NCBI GenBank assembly: GCA_021777565.1
Contig: JAJYDJ010000004.1
Coordinates: 98,077 to 140,642 of the forward strand
DNA: 42,566 nucleotides
Direction: 5' to 3'
Source of the DNA: a bacterium
GTDB taxonomy: Bacteria; Patescibacteriota; Microgenomatia; Levybacterales; UBA12049
Shown here piece by piece: positions 16,513 through 24,915 of the stretch. Position 1 is the stretch's first letter. The number at the start of each line of letters is the position of its first letter. The position numbers and the translations under genes are program-made. The notes below the pieces were generated by a model. It saw only the letters and a program-made list of their open reading frames with translations. It was not told where the DNA came from and searched no databases.

Positions 16513-17691
16513 CTAGTTTTGATCTTCAAGAATACTTCTAATTTGTTCTTGTCTAAGATCTCTTTGTAGTAACCATGTCTCGTCAACAATAGGGGCTTTT
16601 TGATAGAAGAACCCTAACGCTGATAATCCATTACCTGTTGAGACTAATCTAGGAGCAAAATAGATACTATCTGGTGTTTCACCTTCTTCATAAGCCATAT
16701 ACATTGTGTAGGCGCACCCCCGAAGGAAGACCCTTTCCGTATTTGATCTTACATCTTCACCAGATTTCAGATTATGGGCAAGAAAAGATAACCATCGTAT
16801 GACTGATTCAGAATTCACCTGATATTCAATTAGAAAGCTAGCTAATCTAGTTTCAGCTTCTATTGTTGACCGCCTACGTGGCATACCTGTATGATCAATA
16901 TCATTCGTATCTATAAAGAGACTTGTAATCTCACCATATAAAGCAACTAAGTTGCTATGAAATATTTGTAAATCTTCATAGAATTGAATATCGTTTAATT
17001 GATCAGGCCTAAATGAAAGCTTTATTCCTTCTGAACGTCCTAAATCAATACTTGTAAATGAAGAAGTACCTCGTACCAAATGCTCCTGTATAGAGGGAAC
17101 CTCTAATAAGTTCGTAATGAGAGTGTTAAATGGGTCATCCATATAGTCTTGAAATCCTTTGGAAAGAGTAGAGCTCCTTACTTCTTGCAATGTTGAAGCT
17201 TCATGCTCGCTAATAGCAAATGCATGAAAATGCAAATCAGGGAGTGACTGCACGTGAACTTTCTTACCAAATACAGACTGATCATAAATAGGATCAACAT
17301 GGAAACTAGTAGAAATCACATGAGCTCTAGTTGGAGTTATTTCACTATAAGCATGATGTAATGCAAAAAGTTCCTGGAAGGTTCTCTGCAACTCGTGGGG
17401 AGATAGCGCATCAATAGAGTTTACTGTATCATTCTCCCGAGCAATATATAGCATATTATCTAATCCAGGTTCTGCAATATATGGATTCCTTTTGGGGAAT
17501 AAGTAGGCACCAAGTGTTGCAGAAAGATCTCGATATAAGAAAGATGCCTGTTCCAATTGGGCTTGTCCTCCTTCAATCCTACGTCCTTGTTCATATAAAG
17601 CATCACTGGTTGACATATTACCCTTCGGAACATCACCAATGGTGATCATTTTATATCTGCTCTCTGGTGAATGGGATAATAACTCTATCAC
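16513..17691 (-). CDS. Hypothetical protein, possibly divergent HIT/GalT-like nucleotide-binding protein
   Basis: NPYIAEPGLDNMLYIARENDT..LSPHELQRTFQELFALHHAYSE..VHVQSLPDLHFHAFAIS; resembles HIT motif HxHxH with first His replaced by Asp. Confidence 0.4.
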   Translation of the reverse strand: MIELLSHSPESRYKMITIGDVPKGNMSTSDALYEQGRRIEGGQAQLEQASFLYRDLSATLGAYLFPKRNPYIAEPGLDNMLYIARENDTVNSIDALSPHELQRTFQELFALHHAYSEITPTRAHVISTSFHVDPIYDQSVFGKKVHVQSLPDLHFHAFAISEHEASTLQEVRSSTLSKGFQDYMDDPFNTLITNLLEVPSIQEHLVRGTSSFTSIDLGRSEGIKLSFRPDQLNDIQFYEDLQIFHSNLVALYGEITSLFIDTNDIDHTGMPRRRSTIEAETRLASFLIEYQVNSESVIRWLSFLAHNLKSGEDVRSNTERVFLRGCAYTMYMAYEEGETPDSIYFAPRLVSTGNGLSALGFFYQKAPIVDETWLLQRDLRQEQIRSILEDQN

Positions 17692-19040
17692 ATTGAATCC
17701 CCCTTATATGCATCAAAAAGTCTCCATACGTATATTTTTCTTAACTGATAATCCTGTTTAATCGACCTAGCTATTGGGAGAGTGCCAACCGATGTTTGAA
17801 AATCTGGATGCATAAAGTTTGCAATATACGCTGATCTTCGTTCTGCAGAACTTCGTTGTTTATAAATAACTCTATAAGGATCAATTTCAACAAAGCTTAA
17901 CCTAACTGAGTCTGCTCCTAAATCTACAAGTGTGTCATGAATAAGCTGCGCTGTTTGACCTGAGTTTGCGTTATCCTCGACAACCTGAATTTGTTTTCCA
18001 ATAATTTCTGCTTCATGACGTAGTAGGTAAGCTCTTAGCTGCTCGTCAGAAAAAGCTTCAAACGAATTGATAGTTGTAGAATGTAATGAAAGAGGTACAT
18101 ACAGGATTGGTAAATCTTTGCCATTGAGATGACGGTATGCCATTTGAAATGCAATTGCTGTTTGAGTCCCACCACTGACAAGCGCTAAGAGCGTATCTGC
18201 AATATATCCCTGTCTGAGAGTTTCCTGGATATGTGCCATGATACGCAAAGGATGATCTACTTCCTGCACCGTATATTGTCTATAGTTTCTATCCTGTTGA
18301 GATAAAAAACTAAGCAAATCAGTAGTTTCCTGTTGTAACTGAGTAAAGTCTAAATCTTTGTCATATTCACGCCCAAGAAATGTTTGATAATACATCCTTG
18401 TTGCTATCTCTGCCAATTGAATAGCATGTTCCCTATATGCATGATATAAATCATCTGTAATAAGGTTTCCAAAACGTTCAGGATAAGTTAAAACATGTAA
18501 GGCAGTTAACGCATGTTGTTTGAAGTAATCAACCACACCTAGTAACCCAAGCAGGTCGTCTTGAGACGCGGTATTTCTATCAAAATGATGGATAACATGC
18601 AATGCGTCCACCATATCTCTCTGCATTATCTCAATCTTGCTTTGTGAGTCAATAAATTCTGGGTCAACAGCGACATAATAACTCTTTCCACGATTTTCAA
18701 CCCTTCCTCTATGATCATAATGCCTGGACTTGTGTTCAAAAAAGTCTAATATCGATTGATCTGTTATGCCATGTGGCAATATAACAGCTCCTGTTAGCGG
18801 TTCGAATTGAGTGGCAAGATCAACTTCTTTAAGGCTGGGCAATTCTGTTCCCCAAAAAATGGAAGAGTGAATATCACTTTCCAATTGAGATACTCTTTGC
18901 GCTAACAGTCTATCTGTCTCCGTAACTAATGAGTAAACATCTACATGGTCAGCTTGCAAAGAATATTGCTGAGAATCTTCAGGTGAGATTGGCCAGATAT
19001 TAGTTCTTACTACTTCTTGTTCATGAATTCTTATACTCAT
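17688..19040 (-). CDS. Phosphoribosyltransferase-domain protein
   Basis: LLALVSGGTQTAIAFQMAYRHL...QIQVVEDNANSGQTAQLIHDTLVDLGADSVRLSFVEIDPYRVIYK resembles the PRPP-binding loop; ATGA overlap with downstream gene. Confidence 0.7.
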   Translation of the reverse strand: MSIRIHEQEVVRTNIWPISPEDSQQYSLQADHVDVYSLVTETDRLLAQRVSQLESDIHSSIFWGTELPSLKEVDLATQFEPLTGAVILPHGITDQSILDFFEHKSRHYDHRGRVENRGKSYYVAVDPEFIDSQSKIEIMQRDMVDALHVIHHFDRNTASQDDLLGLLGVVDYFKQHALTALHVLTYPERFGNLITDDLYHAYREHAIQLAEIATRMYYQTFLGREYDKDLDFTQLQQETTDLLSFLSQQDRNYRQYTVQEVDHPLRIMAHIQETLRQGYIADTLLALVSGGTQTAIAFQMAYRHLNGKDLPILYVPLSLHSTTINSFEAFSDEQLRAYLLRHEAEIIGKQIQVVEDNANSGQTAQLIHDTLVDLGADSVRLSFVEIDPYRVIYKQRSSAERRSAYIANFMHPDFQTSVGTLPIARSIKQDYQLRKIYVWRLFDAYKGDSM

Positions 19041-19044
19041 AAAC

Positions 19045-20112
19045 TTATCTCCTTACTTGTTGCTGCAGTCGGGGCACTTCACTACGAATACTTTCTCCAA
19101 CAGTATCATTAAAAGATTCATCGGATGCTCTTCCTCTAATGAGTCCAAATACAAATGATGATAATGTATTATCAATATTAAATATGTTGATTCTTGCTTG
19201 AAGTAAATTAGGCGAATGAAGTAGTGTTCTAGCAAAATCTGCACTTGCCCATCCCAGTGCTTCTCTAGCAGATATATATGCATCAACTAATGCAAGTTTT
19301 TGTTCTGGTGAAAGTGGTGGTCTATATCTATCTGGCCTTGTAGGATCGGGGAGCTGATTAGAAGATAGCATAAGCAGTTTTTCAATATCTGCGTACCAAT
19401 CGCCGCCATTAATGCCTTGCTCAAAATCAATTATCCCAATACTCCCATTATCAAGAAGCAAATTTTGGTGTCGTAAGTCTCCATGAATAGTACTCGCAAC
19501 TTCGGTATCATTTACAGCAATATTAAGTATAGATTCTCCATACGCAATTATTTCCTCAATTCTTTGAAGATCGGCTGCATCTATGTGTGTGTCTCCTTCT
19601 AAGGATGAGAAAAACTCTTTTAAGTGATGAAAGCGTGTAGCAAAGTACTCCCGTAAAGGAGTGGTATTCTCATGTCCGTGATGAAACTCTGCAAGCCATA
19701 AAGTTAATTGTGAATATGTTCCATACCCCAATCCATCAAATGATGCTTCAGTAAGAGTCTGCCCATGAAGATAGGTTTCTGCCCAATAACTTACAGGGAT
19801 TCCTTGATAAACTTGGTCTCCCTCTGCAGTTACTGATGGAGTACGAATACCATGACTAACAGGTAGTGAATCGTAGAGTGCTTTTATTTGCCTTCCTTTT
19901 GACGGATAAATCCATCGATTGGCAATCATTATTTCTGATTCTGTTGAAAGAATAAGAGGTAGAGTAGCGTGTAGCACTTCATCATTACCACGTCTCATGT
20001 TAATATGCACATCCCCATGGCCAATAGTCGAGTATTGAGATAATTCTTCTGCACTATATGGAGTAACAGACGTTAAATATTCTATAATTTGTTCTCTGCC
20101 TTCTAGTTTCAT
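19045..20112 (-). CDS. Aminoglycoside phosphotransferase (APH)/choline-kinase-family protein
   Basis: STIHGDLRHQNLLLDNGSIGIIDFEQGINGGDWYADIEKLLML: Brenner HGDxxxxN and IIDFE motifs. Confidence 0.88.
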   Translation of the reverse strand: MKLEGREQIIEYLTSVTPYSAEELSQYSTIGHGDVHINMRRGNDEVLHATLPLILSTESEIMIANRWIYPSKGRQIKALYDSLPVSHGIRTPSVTAEGDQVYQGIPVSYWAETYLHGQTLTEASFDGLGYGTYSQLTLWLAEFHHGHENTTPLREYFATRFHHLKEFFSSLEGDTHIDAADLQRIEEIIAYGESILNIAVNDTEVASTIHGDLRHQNLLLDNGSIGIIDFEQGINGGDWYADIEKLLMLSSNQLPDPTRPDRYRPPLSPEQKLALVDAYISAREALGWASADFARTLLHSPNLLQARINIFNIDNTLSSFVFGLIRGRASDESFNDTVGESIRSEVPRLQQQVRR

Positions 20113-20114
20113 AA

Positions 20115-20648
20115 TTACCTTTCTGTAAAATTTAACAATGCATTATATTGAAATGCTAAATCATCATAATCAGGTGCATGAATATGATGTAATGCTACAT
20201 CAATAGATGCAAGGCCATTAATAATGGTATATCTTCTAATGCCTATCTCAGCTCTAATCTCACGTTTGATCCGAGCCAATGCTTCATGTGCATCTTGTGA
20301 ATTAACAGGATCGTTTAGAACAAAAGCATAGGCAAAGTCAGCGTGAGTACCGAATAAATGCCTATTTAACATAAGCCATGCATAACTATGTGGTTTTTCT
20401 GCAACAACAGGATATATGTATCTCCCCATGAGTTCAAAGTTATTAACTTCAGCTTCTCTTCGAACGCTCAATCCATGATTTGCAATTGATGCACGAATTT
20501 CATCGAGATGTTGTATACCCGAGGGTAGAACGAGAAAAAAAGGTAGTGGCTCAGTTTGATAATCACGTAAGGGAGGAAGCTCACCAAAGTATTGTTCTGG
20601 TACGTCATTGAGGTGAATTATAGTTACATCTGCATGTTCCAGGCTCAT
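20115..20648 (-). CDS. Divergent nucleoside-diphosphate-kinase-like protein (tentative)
   Basis: LPFFLVLPSGIQHLDEIRASIANHGLSV...YAFVLNDPVNSQDAHEALARIKREI...HHIHAPDYDDLAFQYNALLNF follows NDK order, with IHAPDYDDLAF at the NAVHGSDSxExA position. Confidence 0.5.
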   Translation of the reverse strand: MSLEHADVTIIHLNDVPEQYFGELPPLRDYQTEPLPFFLVLPSGIQHLDEIRASIANHGLSVRREAEVNNFELMGRYIYPVVAEKPHSYAWLMLNRHLFGTHADFAYAFVLNDPVNSQDAHEALARIKREIRAEIGIRRYTIINGLASIDVALHHIHAPDYDDLAFQYNALLNFTER

Positions 20649-21523
20649 ACAAAGTCATCCCTTCTTACAAGTTTTTGTAGCCTCTCATTAAGAATTTCTC
20701 CTTTAGAATTAAATGGATAGATAAGCTCGTCTTTTGATTCCTCTCGTGCGTATAATACATAACAATTATCATTAAGATCTACAAGATCATCTAAAGGGAA
20801 AGGGAATGGCGTTTTATCTATTTTCCCTTCTACCATAATTTCCTCTGGTCTAAGGTTAAACACACTTGTGGGGTATGATCGCAGTTCAAAGAATTCTCCA
20901 GGTATCTTCTTTTCAAAGTTATGATTAATCCTATTAACTACTCTGGGCAGACTGCTTTCAAGCTCTCTAATAATTGCACGCTTTAATTTACCACCCCTCC
21001 ATGGATATTCTGGATTTTTCTTAATCCACGCTTCAGAGTACATGGAATTTTGCTTATAAAATTCATTAAATGCTTTCTGTTTTCTATTGATCCATTCGTA
21101 ATAATAATTAGGAGAATGCATATTCTCGGCTAACCATTGAACTAGTTCGATGGATCTGTCCTCCAAAGTTGACTTAACTCTCTCAGCAATATCTTGAGGA
21201 TAGGGATCTTTAGTTAAGACCCAAATATCTAAGTCTGAAGAACGTGACGGAAAGATTCTTCGCCTCTGCTTATTTAAGATTAATTTGTATGCCTCATTGT
21301 AAGCATTAGCATTTATTGTTGCTTTGGGATCTGGCAGTTGAAGGTTTTGAGTAAAGCTACCTGTTATTAACACTCCTAGGACATCTTTGTCTTGATCACA
21401 AACCTCCTTTAGAATGAATAAAAACTTTTGATATTCGTTTTCATCAAAGATTGATTGCAAAATAGATTCATTAACGTGTCTCATGTAAATAACATTATAC
21501 ATCCAATTAACTTGCCACATCAA
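20645..21523 (-). CDS. Nucleotidyltransferase-like protein (Pol-beta superfamily), paralogue 2; probable start at 21484
   Basis: GVLITGSFTQNLQLPDP...RRRIFPSRSSDLDIWVLTKD; alignment with paralogue 1 favours MRHVNESILQSIF as N-terminus. Confidence 0.75.
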   Translation of the reverse strand: MMWQVNWMYNVIYMRHVNESILQSIFDENEYQKFLFILKEVCDQDKDVLGVLITGSFTQNLQLPDPKATINANAYNEAYKLILNKQRRRIFPSRSSDLDIWVLTKDPYPQDIAERVKSTLEDRSIELVQWLAENMHSPNYYYEWINRKQKAFNEFYKQNSMYSEAWIKKNPEYPWRGGKLKRAIIRELESSLPRVVNRINHNFEKKIPGEFFELRSYPTSVFNLRPEEIMVEGKIDKTPFPFPLDDLVDLNDNCYVLYAREESKDELIYPFNSKGEILNERLQKLVRRDDFV

Positions 21524-21560
21524 CCTATATTAGTTATACTCCAGTTACTAAATAACACGT

Positions 21561-22706
21561 ATGGCATATGAGGCATTATCACCACGAAGTAGAGAAAGAT
21601 CCCTATTTGAGGGAGATATCGTAATGGTTTCGCATGAGAGAAGAGAAGCTGTACCAATTGTTCCGTATCTTCTCAATCAGGAATCTACCCCAGAGCAAAT
21701 TTTATCCGCATTTATGCCTACTAGTGAGTGGATCTTTCCTGCCAGTCAAGCTGACTTACTTAATCAATCCGTCACAGATGCAATGAGTACCGTCTTAACT
21801 ACCACAAGAGATCTGTATCTTTTAGCCCAGCAATCTCTAGAGGGCGTAAACTGGTTTGGATATAATGATCATGGACCTGCACACATAAGATCTGTTGCTG
21901 AACGAGTTAACTATTTAGCTAACCGATTACACATAGCTGACAGCCCACATATAATTGCTTTAGTTGCTGCAGGAGGGCATGATTTAGGAAATCTTATTTC
22001 GCGTGATATTCATTCTTTTATTTCTTCTTCTGTTCTTTTTCGTGTTTTCCCAAATTTATTAAATACTCCTGAACAAGCCAGAGAAGTAAGGAAGACTATA
22101 GAACTTCATGACGGGCTTGTTTATGACAAAGTAGTAGCAGGCTTACAAACTCAAGGCTTCGAGGGAGAACAGTTCATTTCTCGATTTAGAGAGATAGCTG
22201 GTACACCAGGACTGCTATTGCTCATAGCAGATAAAACCGACATTGGAAGACATAGGGTCAATAGAAAGGCATTGTCTCCTGCCGCAATTGATAGGCATGC
22301 TCATTCTGAACTAAATTTATTATTTGAGACACAAGCTGTCGACATAAATCCTAATGATGGCACATTCAACTGGGAGATAGAGTTTAGCCAGCTTGTGCAT
22401 GATGTCGATATGCCAAGATTTGCTGGATTAGTTCTTCCAGCGGATGAAAGGCATCTATATGCCTCTAAACGAGTAGTAGTATCACAAGACAGTTCAGAAG
22501 CAGATTTTAATAAAAGCATTGAGCTTTTGCTCAATAAATCCAGATCAAGAATAAATATCGCTCTCCTTTCGGCTTTTGCATTAGATCAGCGAGTACAGCA
22601 AGCAAATATAATAATTCACCAAATAAATTCCCAAGGTGAGCGAGAAGAATATATACTTAATATGAGAAGGGAAGAGTTTGTGGCTTATATGCTAGAACAA
22701 ACATAA
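21561..22706 (+). CDS. HD-domain phosphohydrolase-like protein
   Basis: DHGPAHIRSVAERVNYLANRL...ALVAAGGHDLGNLISRDIHSF...IELHDG: H...HD...HD pattern. Confidence 0.75.
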   Translation: MAYEALSPRSRERSLFEGDIVMVSHERREAVPIVPYLLNQESTPEQILSAFMPTSEWIFPASQADLLNQSVTDAMSTVLTTTRDLYLLAQQSLEGVNWFGYNDHGPAHIRSVAERVNYLANRLHIADSPHIIALVAAGGHDLGNLISRDIHSFISSSVLFRVFPNLLNTPEQAREVRKTIELHDGLVYDKVVAGLQTQGFEGEQFISRFREIAGTPGLLLLIADKTDIGRHRVNRKALSPAAIDRHAHSELNLLFETQAVDINPNDGTFNWEIEFSQLVHDVDMPRFAGLVLPADERHLYASKRVVVSQDSSEADFNKSIELLLNKSRSRINIALLSAFALDQRVQQANIIIHQINSQGEREEYILNMRREEFVAYMLEQT

Positions 22707-22727
22707 GACAATTATTTTAATAAACAG

Positions 22728-24548
22728 ATGAGTGATACAAATACTTCTAAACCACATATAACCTTAGATTTATTAGCTCTTGCAAGGGAGCATGTTGACC
22801 AGGTAACAAATAGTATTTCTGCTAAAAAAGATTTTGTTGATACACAGATAACTTACTTAAGAAAACGTATTATACATGCCCGCGGAGACGACAGAGATCA
22901 ATTCGAAGGAAGGTTGCTTCATGAGTTAGAAAATCAACGCATGATGGAAACTCAGATACAGTCTCCTTACTTTGTGCGCTGCGATGTTCACCTAGATGGA
23001 GAGCAACAAGCCAAAATTTGGTACTTTGGTAAATTCCCATTTCTTTCAGAATCAATCTATTCATGGGTTACACCAGCGGCAACAATTCGCTTTGAATCAC
23101 CTGGTAGATTTAGATACACAACCCCAGAAGGTGAAGACATTACTGGAGCATTGCTACGTAAAGATCAATTTCTGATTGTAAATAAGAAAATCCTTTTTAT
23201 GGCGACTGAGAATAAAGAGCAACAAAGAAAGTTAGTGTACCAAGAGTACTTTTCTCAAAAGAAAGATAGTTTTGCGTTAACAGAAATTGTGGAACAAATG
23301 GAAAAGGCACAGGATACAATTATTCGAGCACACCACAGAGGATCATTTTTAATATCTGGCCCTGCTGGTTCAGGAAAGACTACTCTTGCACTTCATCGGG
23401 TCGCATTCTTAGTACAATCACCAGATACATCCGCTTTATTCCCTGAAAAAGAAATAATTATTTTTGTTCAGGACAGAGTCACACAAGAGTACTTTGCGAA
23501 ATTACTTCCATCACTTGGTATTTATGATGTATCAATTACAACATTCGATCAATGGGCCATGAGCATTTTAGGGCTTACAAATGTGTCATATGCTATGAGA
23601 TCTTCTACGTCACTTGGCGAACTTGAGCTAGATGCATATGAATTTGCTAAGTATCAGTCAATGAAAGAGATTAAAAGTTATCCAACGAATCTGTTAAGGG
23701 TATTCGATTATTTAGAACAATGTTATGAAAAAGAATTCACTACTGAACAAAAAGAACTCTTTAAAAAACAAAAAAAAGCATTAATTCTAGATAGATTTGA
23801 TCTAACACTTCTTTTGAAAGCTACATTAAAGACAAAAGATAAACTCACTATACAGAAGGAGAAGTTCACACGCACTGCAAGTGGCAAATATACAAAAAAA
23901 CTGACTGATAAGGATGTTTCTTTTGCTCTTATGGTCATTGACGAAGCAGAAAATTATCTTCCAGAGCAGTTACAAATCTTCAAATCATGCAGCAATAAGC
24001 AAACTCAAGCGATCATTTATGTCGGTGATCTTGTCCAACAGACACTTCCATTCACGATTAAACAATGGGCTGACATTGAAGAAAAGTTTGACGATGAAAG
24101 GAAAGTAGTTCTTCAAAAGGTATATAGAAATACTAAACAAATCCTTGAATATATTAAAAGCCATGAATATGAAGTTGTTATTCCAGAAGAAGCTCGTGGA
24201 GGCGAAATGGTTGAAGAAATCGCAGAATCAAAAGTTAAAGAGCTGATTATTAACAAGCATATCAAGGATACAAGTATTGGCATACTTGCACAGTCTGAAC
24301 AATCCCTTGGTAAATATCGAAGGCTTCTGGATAGTTATAAAAATGTACATTGCTTCACTATCAATGAAGCTCAAGGAGTTGAATTCGACACAGTATTCCT
24401 GGTATCACCTCATAAGCCTGAGGATAATACGCATCATACTCAAAACAATGAGTTAATTAAAGAAAGAGAAAAGGTTAATCGCGACCTATTATATGTTGCA
24501 TACACACGAGCTATACAAAAGCTGTATATTGTAAAAGCTATATCATGA
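22728..24548 (+). CDS. HelD-like UvrD/Rep superfamily I helicase
   Basis: SGPAGSGKTTLALHRVAFLV (Walker A), LMVIDEAENYLP (Walker B), KVYRNTKQI, INEAQGVEFDTVFLVSP, LLYVAYTRAIQKLYIV; HelD-like N-terminus (YFGKFPFLSESIYSWVTPAA). Confidence 0.88.
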   Translation: MSDTNTSKPHITLDLLALAREHVDQVTNSISAKKDFVDTQITYLRKRIIHARGDDRDQFEGRLLHELENQRMMETQIQSPYFVRCDVHLDGEQQAKIWYFGKFPFLSESIYSWVTPAATIRFESPGRFRYTTPEGEDITGALLRKDQFLIVNKKILFMATENKEQQRKLVYQEYFSQKKDSFALTEIVEQMEKAQDTIIRAHHRGSFLISGPAGSGKTTLALHRVAFLVQSPDTSALFPEKEIIIFVQDRVTQEYFAKLLPSLGIYDVSITTFDQWAMSILGLTNVSYAMRSSTSLGELELDAYEFAKYQSMKEIKSYPTNLLRVFDYLEQCYEKEFTTEQKELFKKQKKALILDRFDLTLLLKATLKTKDKLTIQKEKFTRTASGKYTKKLTDKDVSFALMVIDEAENYLPEQLQIFKSCSNKQTQAIIYVGDLVQQTLPFTIKQWADIEEKFDDERKVVLQKVYRNTKQILEYIKSHEYEVVIPEEARGGEMVEEIAESKVKELIINKHIKDTSIGILAQSEQSLGKYRRLLDSYKNVHCFTINEAQGVEFDTVFLVSPHKPEDNTHHTQNNELIKEREKVNRDLLYVAYTRAIQKLYIVKAIS

Positions 24549-24654
24549 ATGTTCTAGTAAATAGTTAGTTTTGAATAAGTATCTGTGCCTGCTGAAAAGT
24601 GTTATATAATCTAATACAATATACCTGTAGGGTGTTCCATTCTGGGAACTCTCT

Positions 24655-24663
24655 GCGCACAGA
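24655..24663. repeat. attR core candidate (GCGCACAGA), preceded by GTTCC-ATTCTG-GGAAC dyad
   Basis: Identical to 7943-7951; followed by AAAGATTTTTTT, plausible original 3' flank of tRNA-Arg. Confidence 0.65.
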
Positions 24664-24748
24664 AAGATTTTTTTACTCCTTTAATTTTGTGATCTAGATT
24701 ATTGACGTGACAAATTTGTAACCTCATACTGAAGTAGCAATCGTATTC

Positions 24749-24853
24749 GCGCCCGTAGCTTATTTACAAGAGCGTGGTGTCTTTAAGCAAATGGGGAGCA
24801 ATCCCTGTAGACAAAAAGGTACTGAGGAGAGAGTGCAAGGCTTTCCGGGCGCA
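24749..24853 (+). ncRNA. tRNA-like structured RNA of uncertain identity (105 nt)
   Basis: Perfect 7-bp GCGCCCG/CGGGCGC acceptor-like stem + A, TA spacer, GCTT/GAGC D-like stem, GAGAG-TGCAAGG-CTTTC T-arm-like hairpin; no canonical anticodon arm found. Confidence 0.4.
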
Positions 24854-24915
24854 TAAATTTACTTCAAGAAGCCTCCCTCTTTGCAATTTCTGAATTTCGA
24901 CTATACTAGTAGTAT

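Larger units (their letters stand above)
7943..24663. mobile_element. Integrative element inserted at tRNA-Arg(TCT), flanked by 9-bp GCGCACAGA direct repeat
   Basis: Serine integrase next to tRNA 3' end; GCGCACAGA at 7943-7951 and 24655-24663, with CTCTG just upstream in both; accessory genes between; housekeeping genes outside. Confidence 0.8.

Noticed and set aside
24749-24853. tRNA-Sec or tRNA-Pyl identity for the tRNA-like fold
   Set aside because: No TCA or CTA in an anticodon-loop position and no matching long D-stem/variable-arm geometry.
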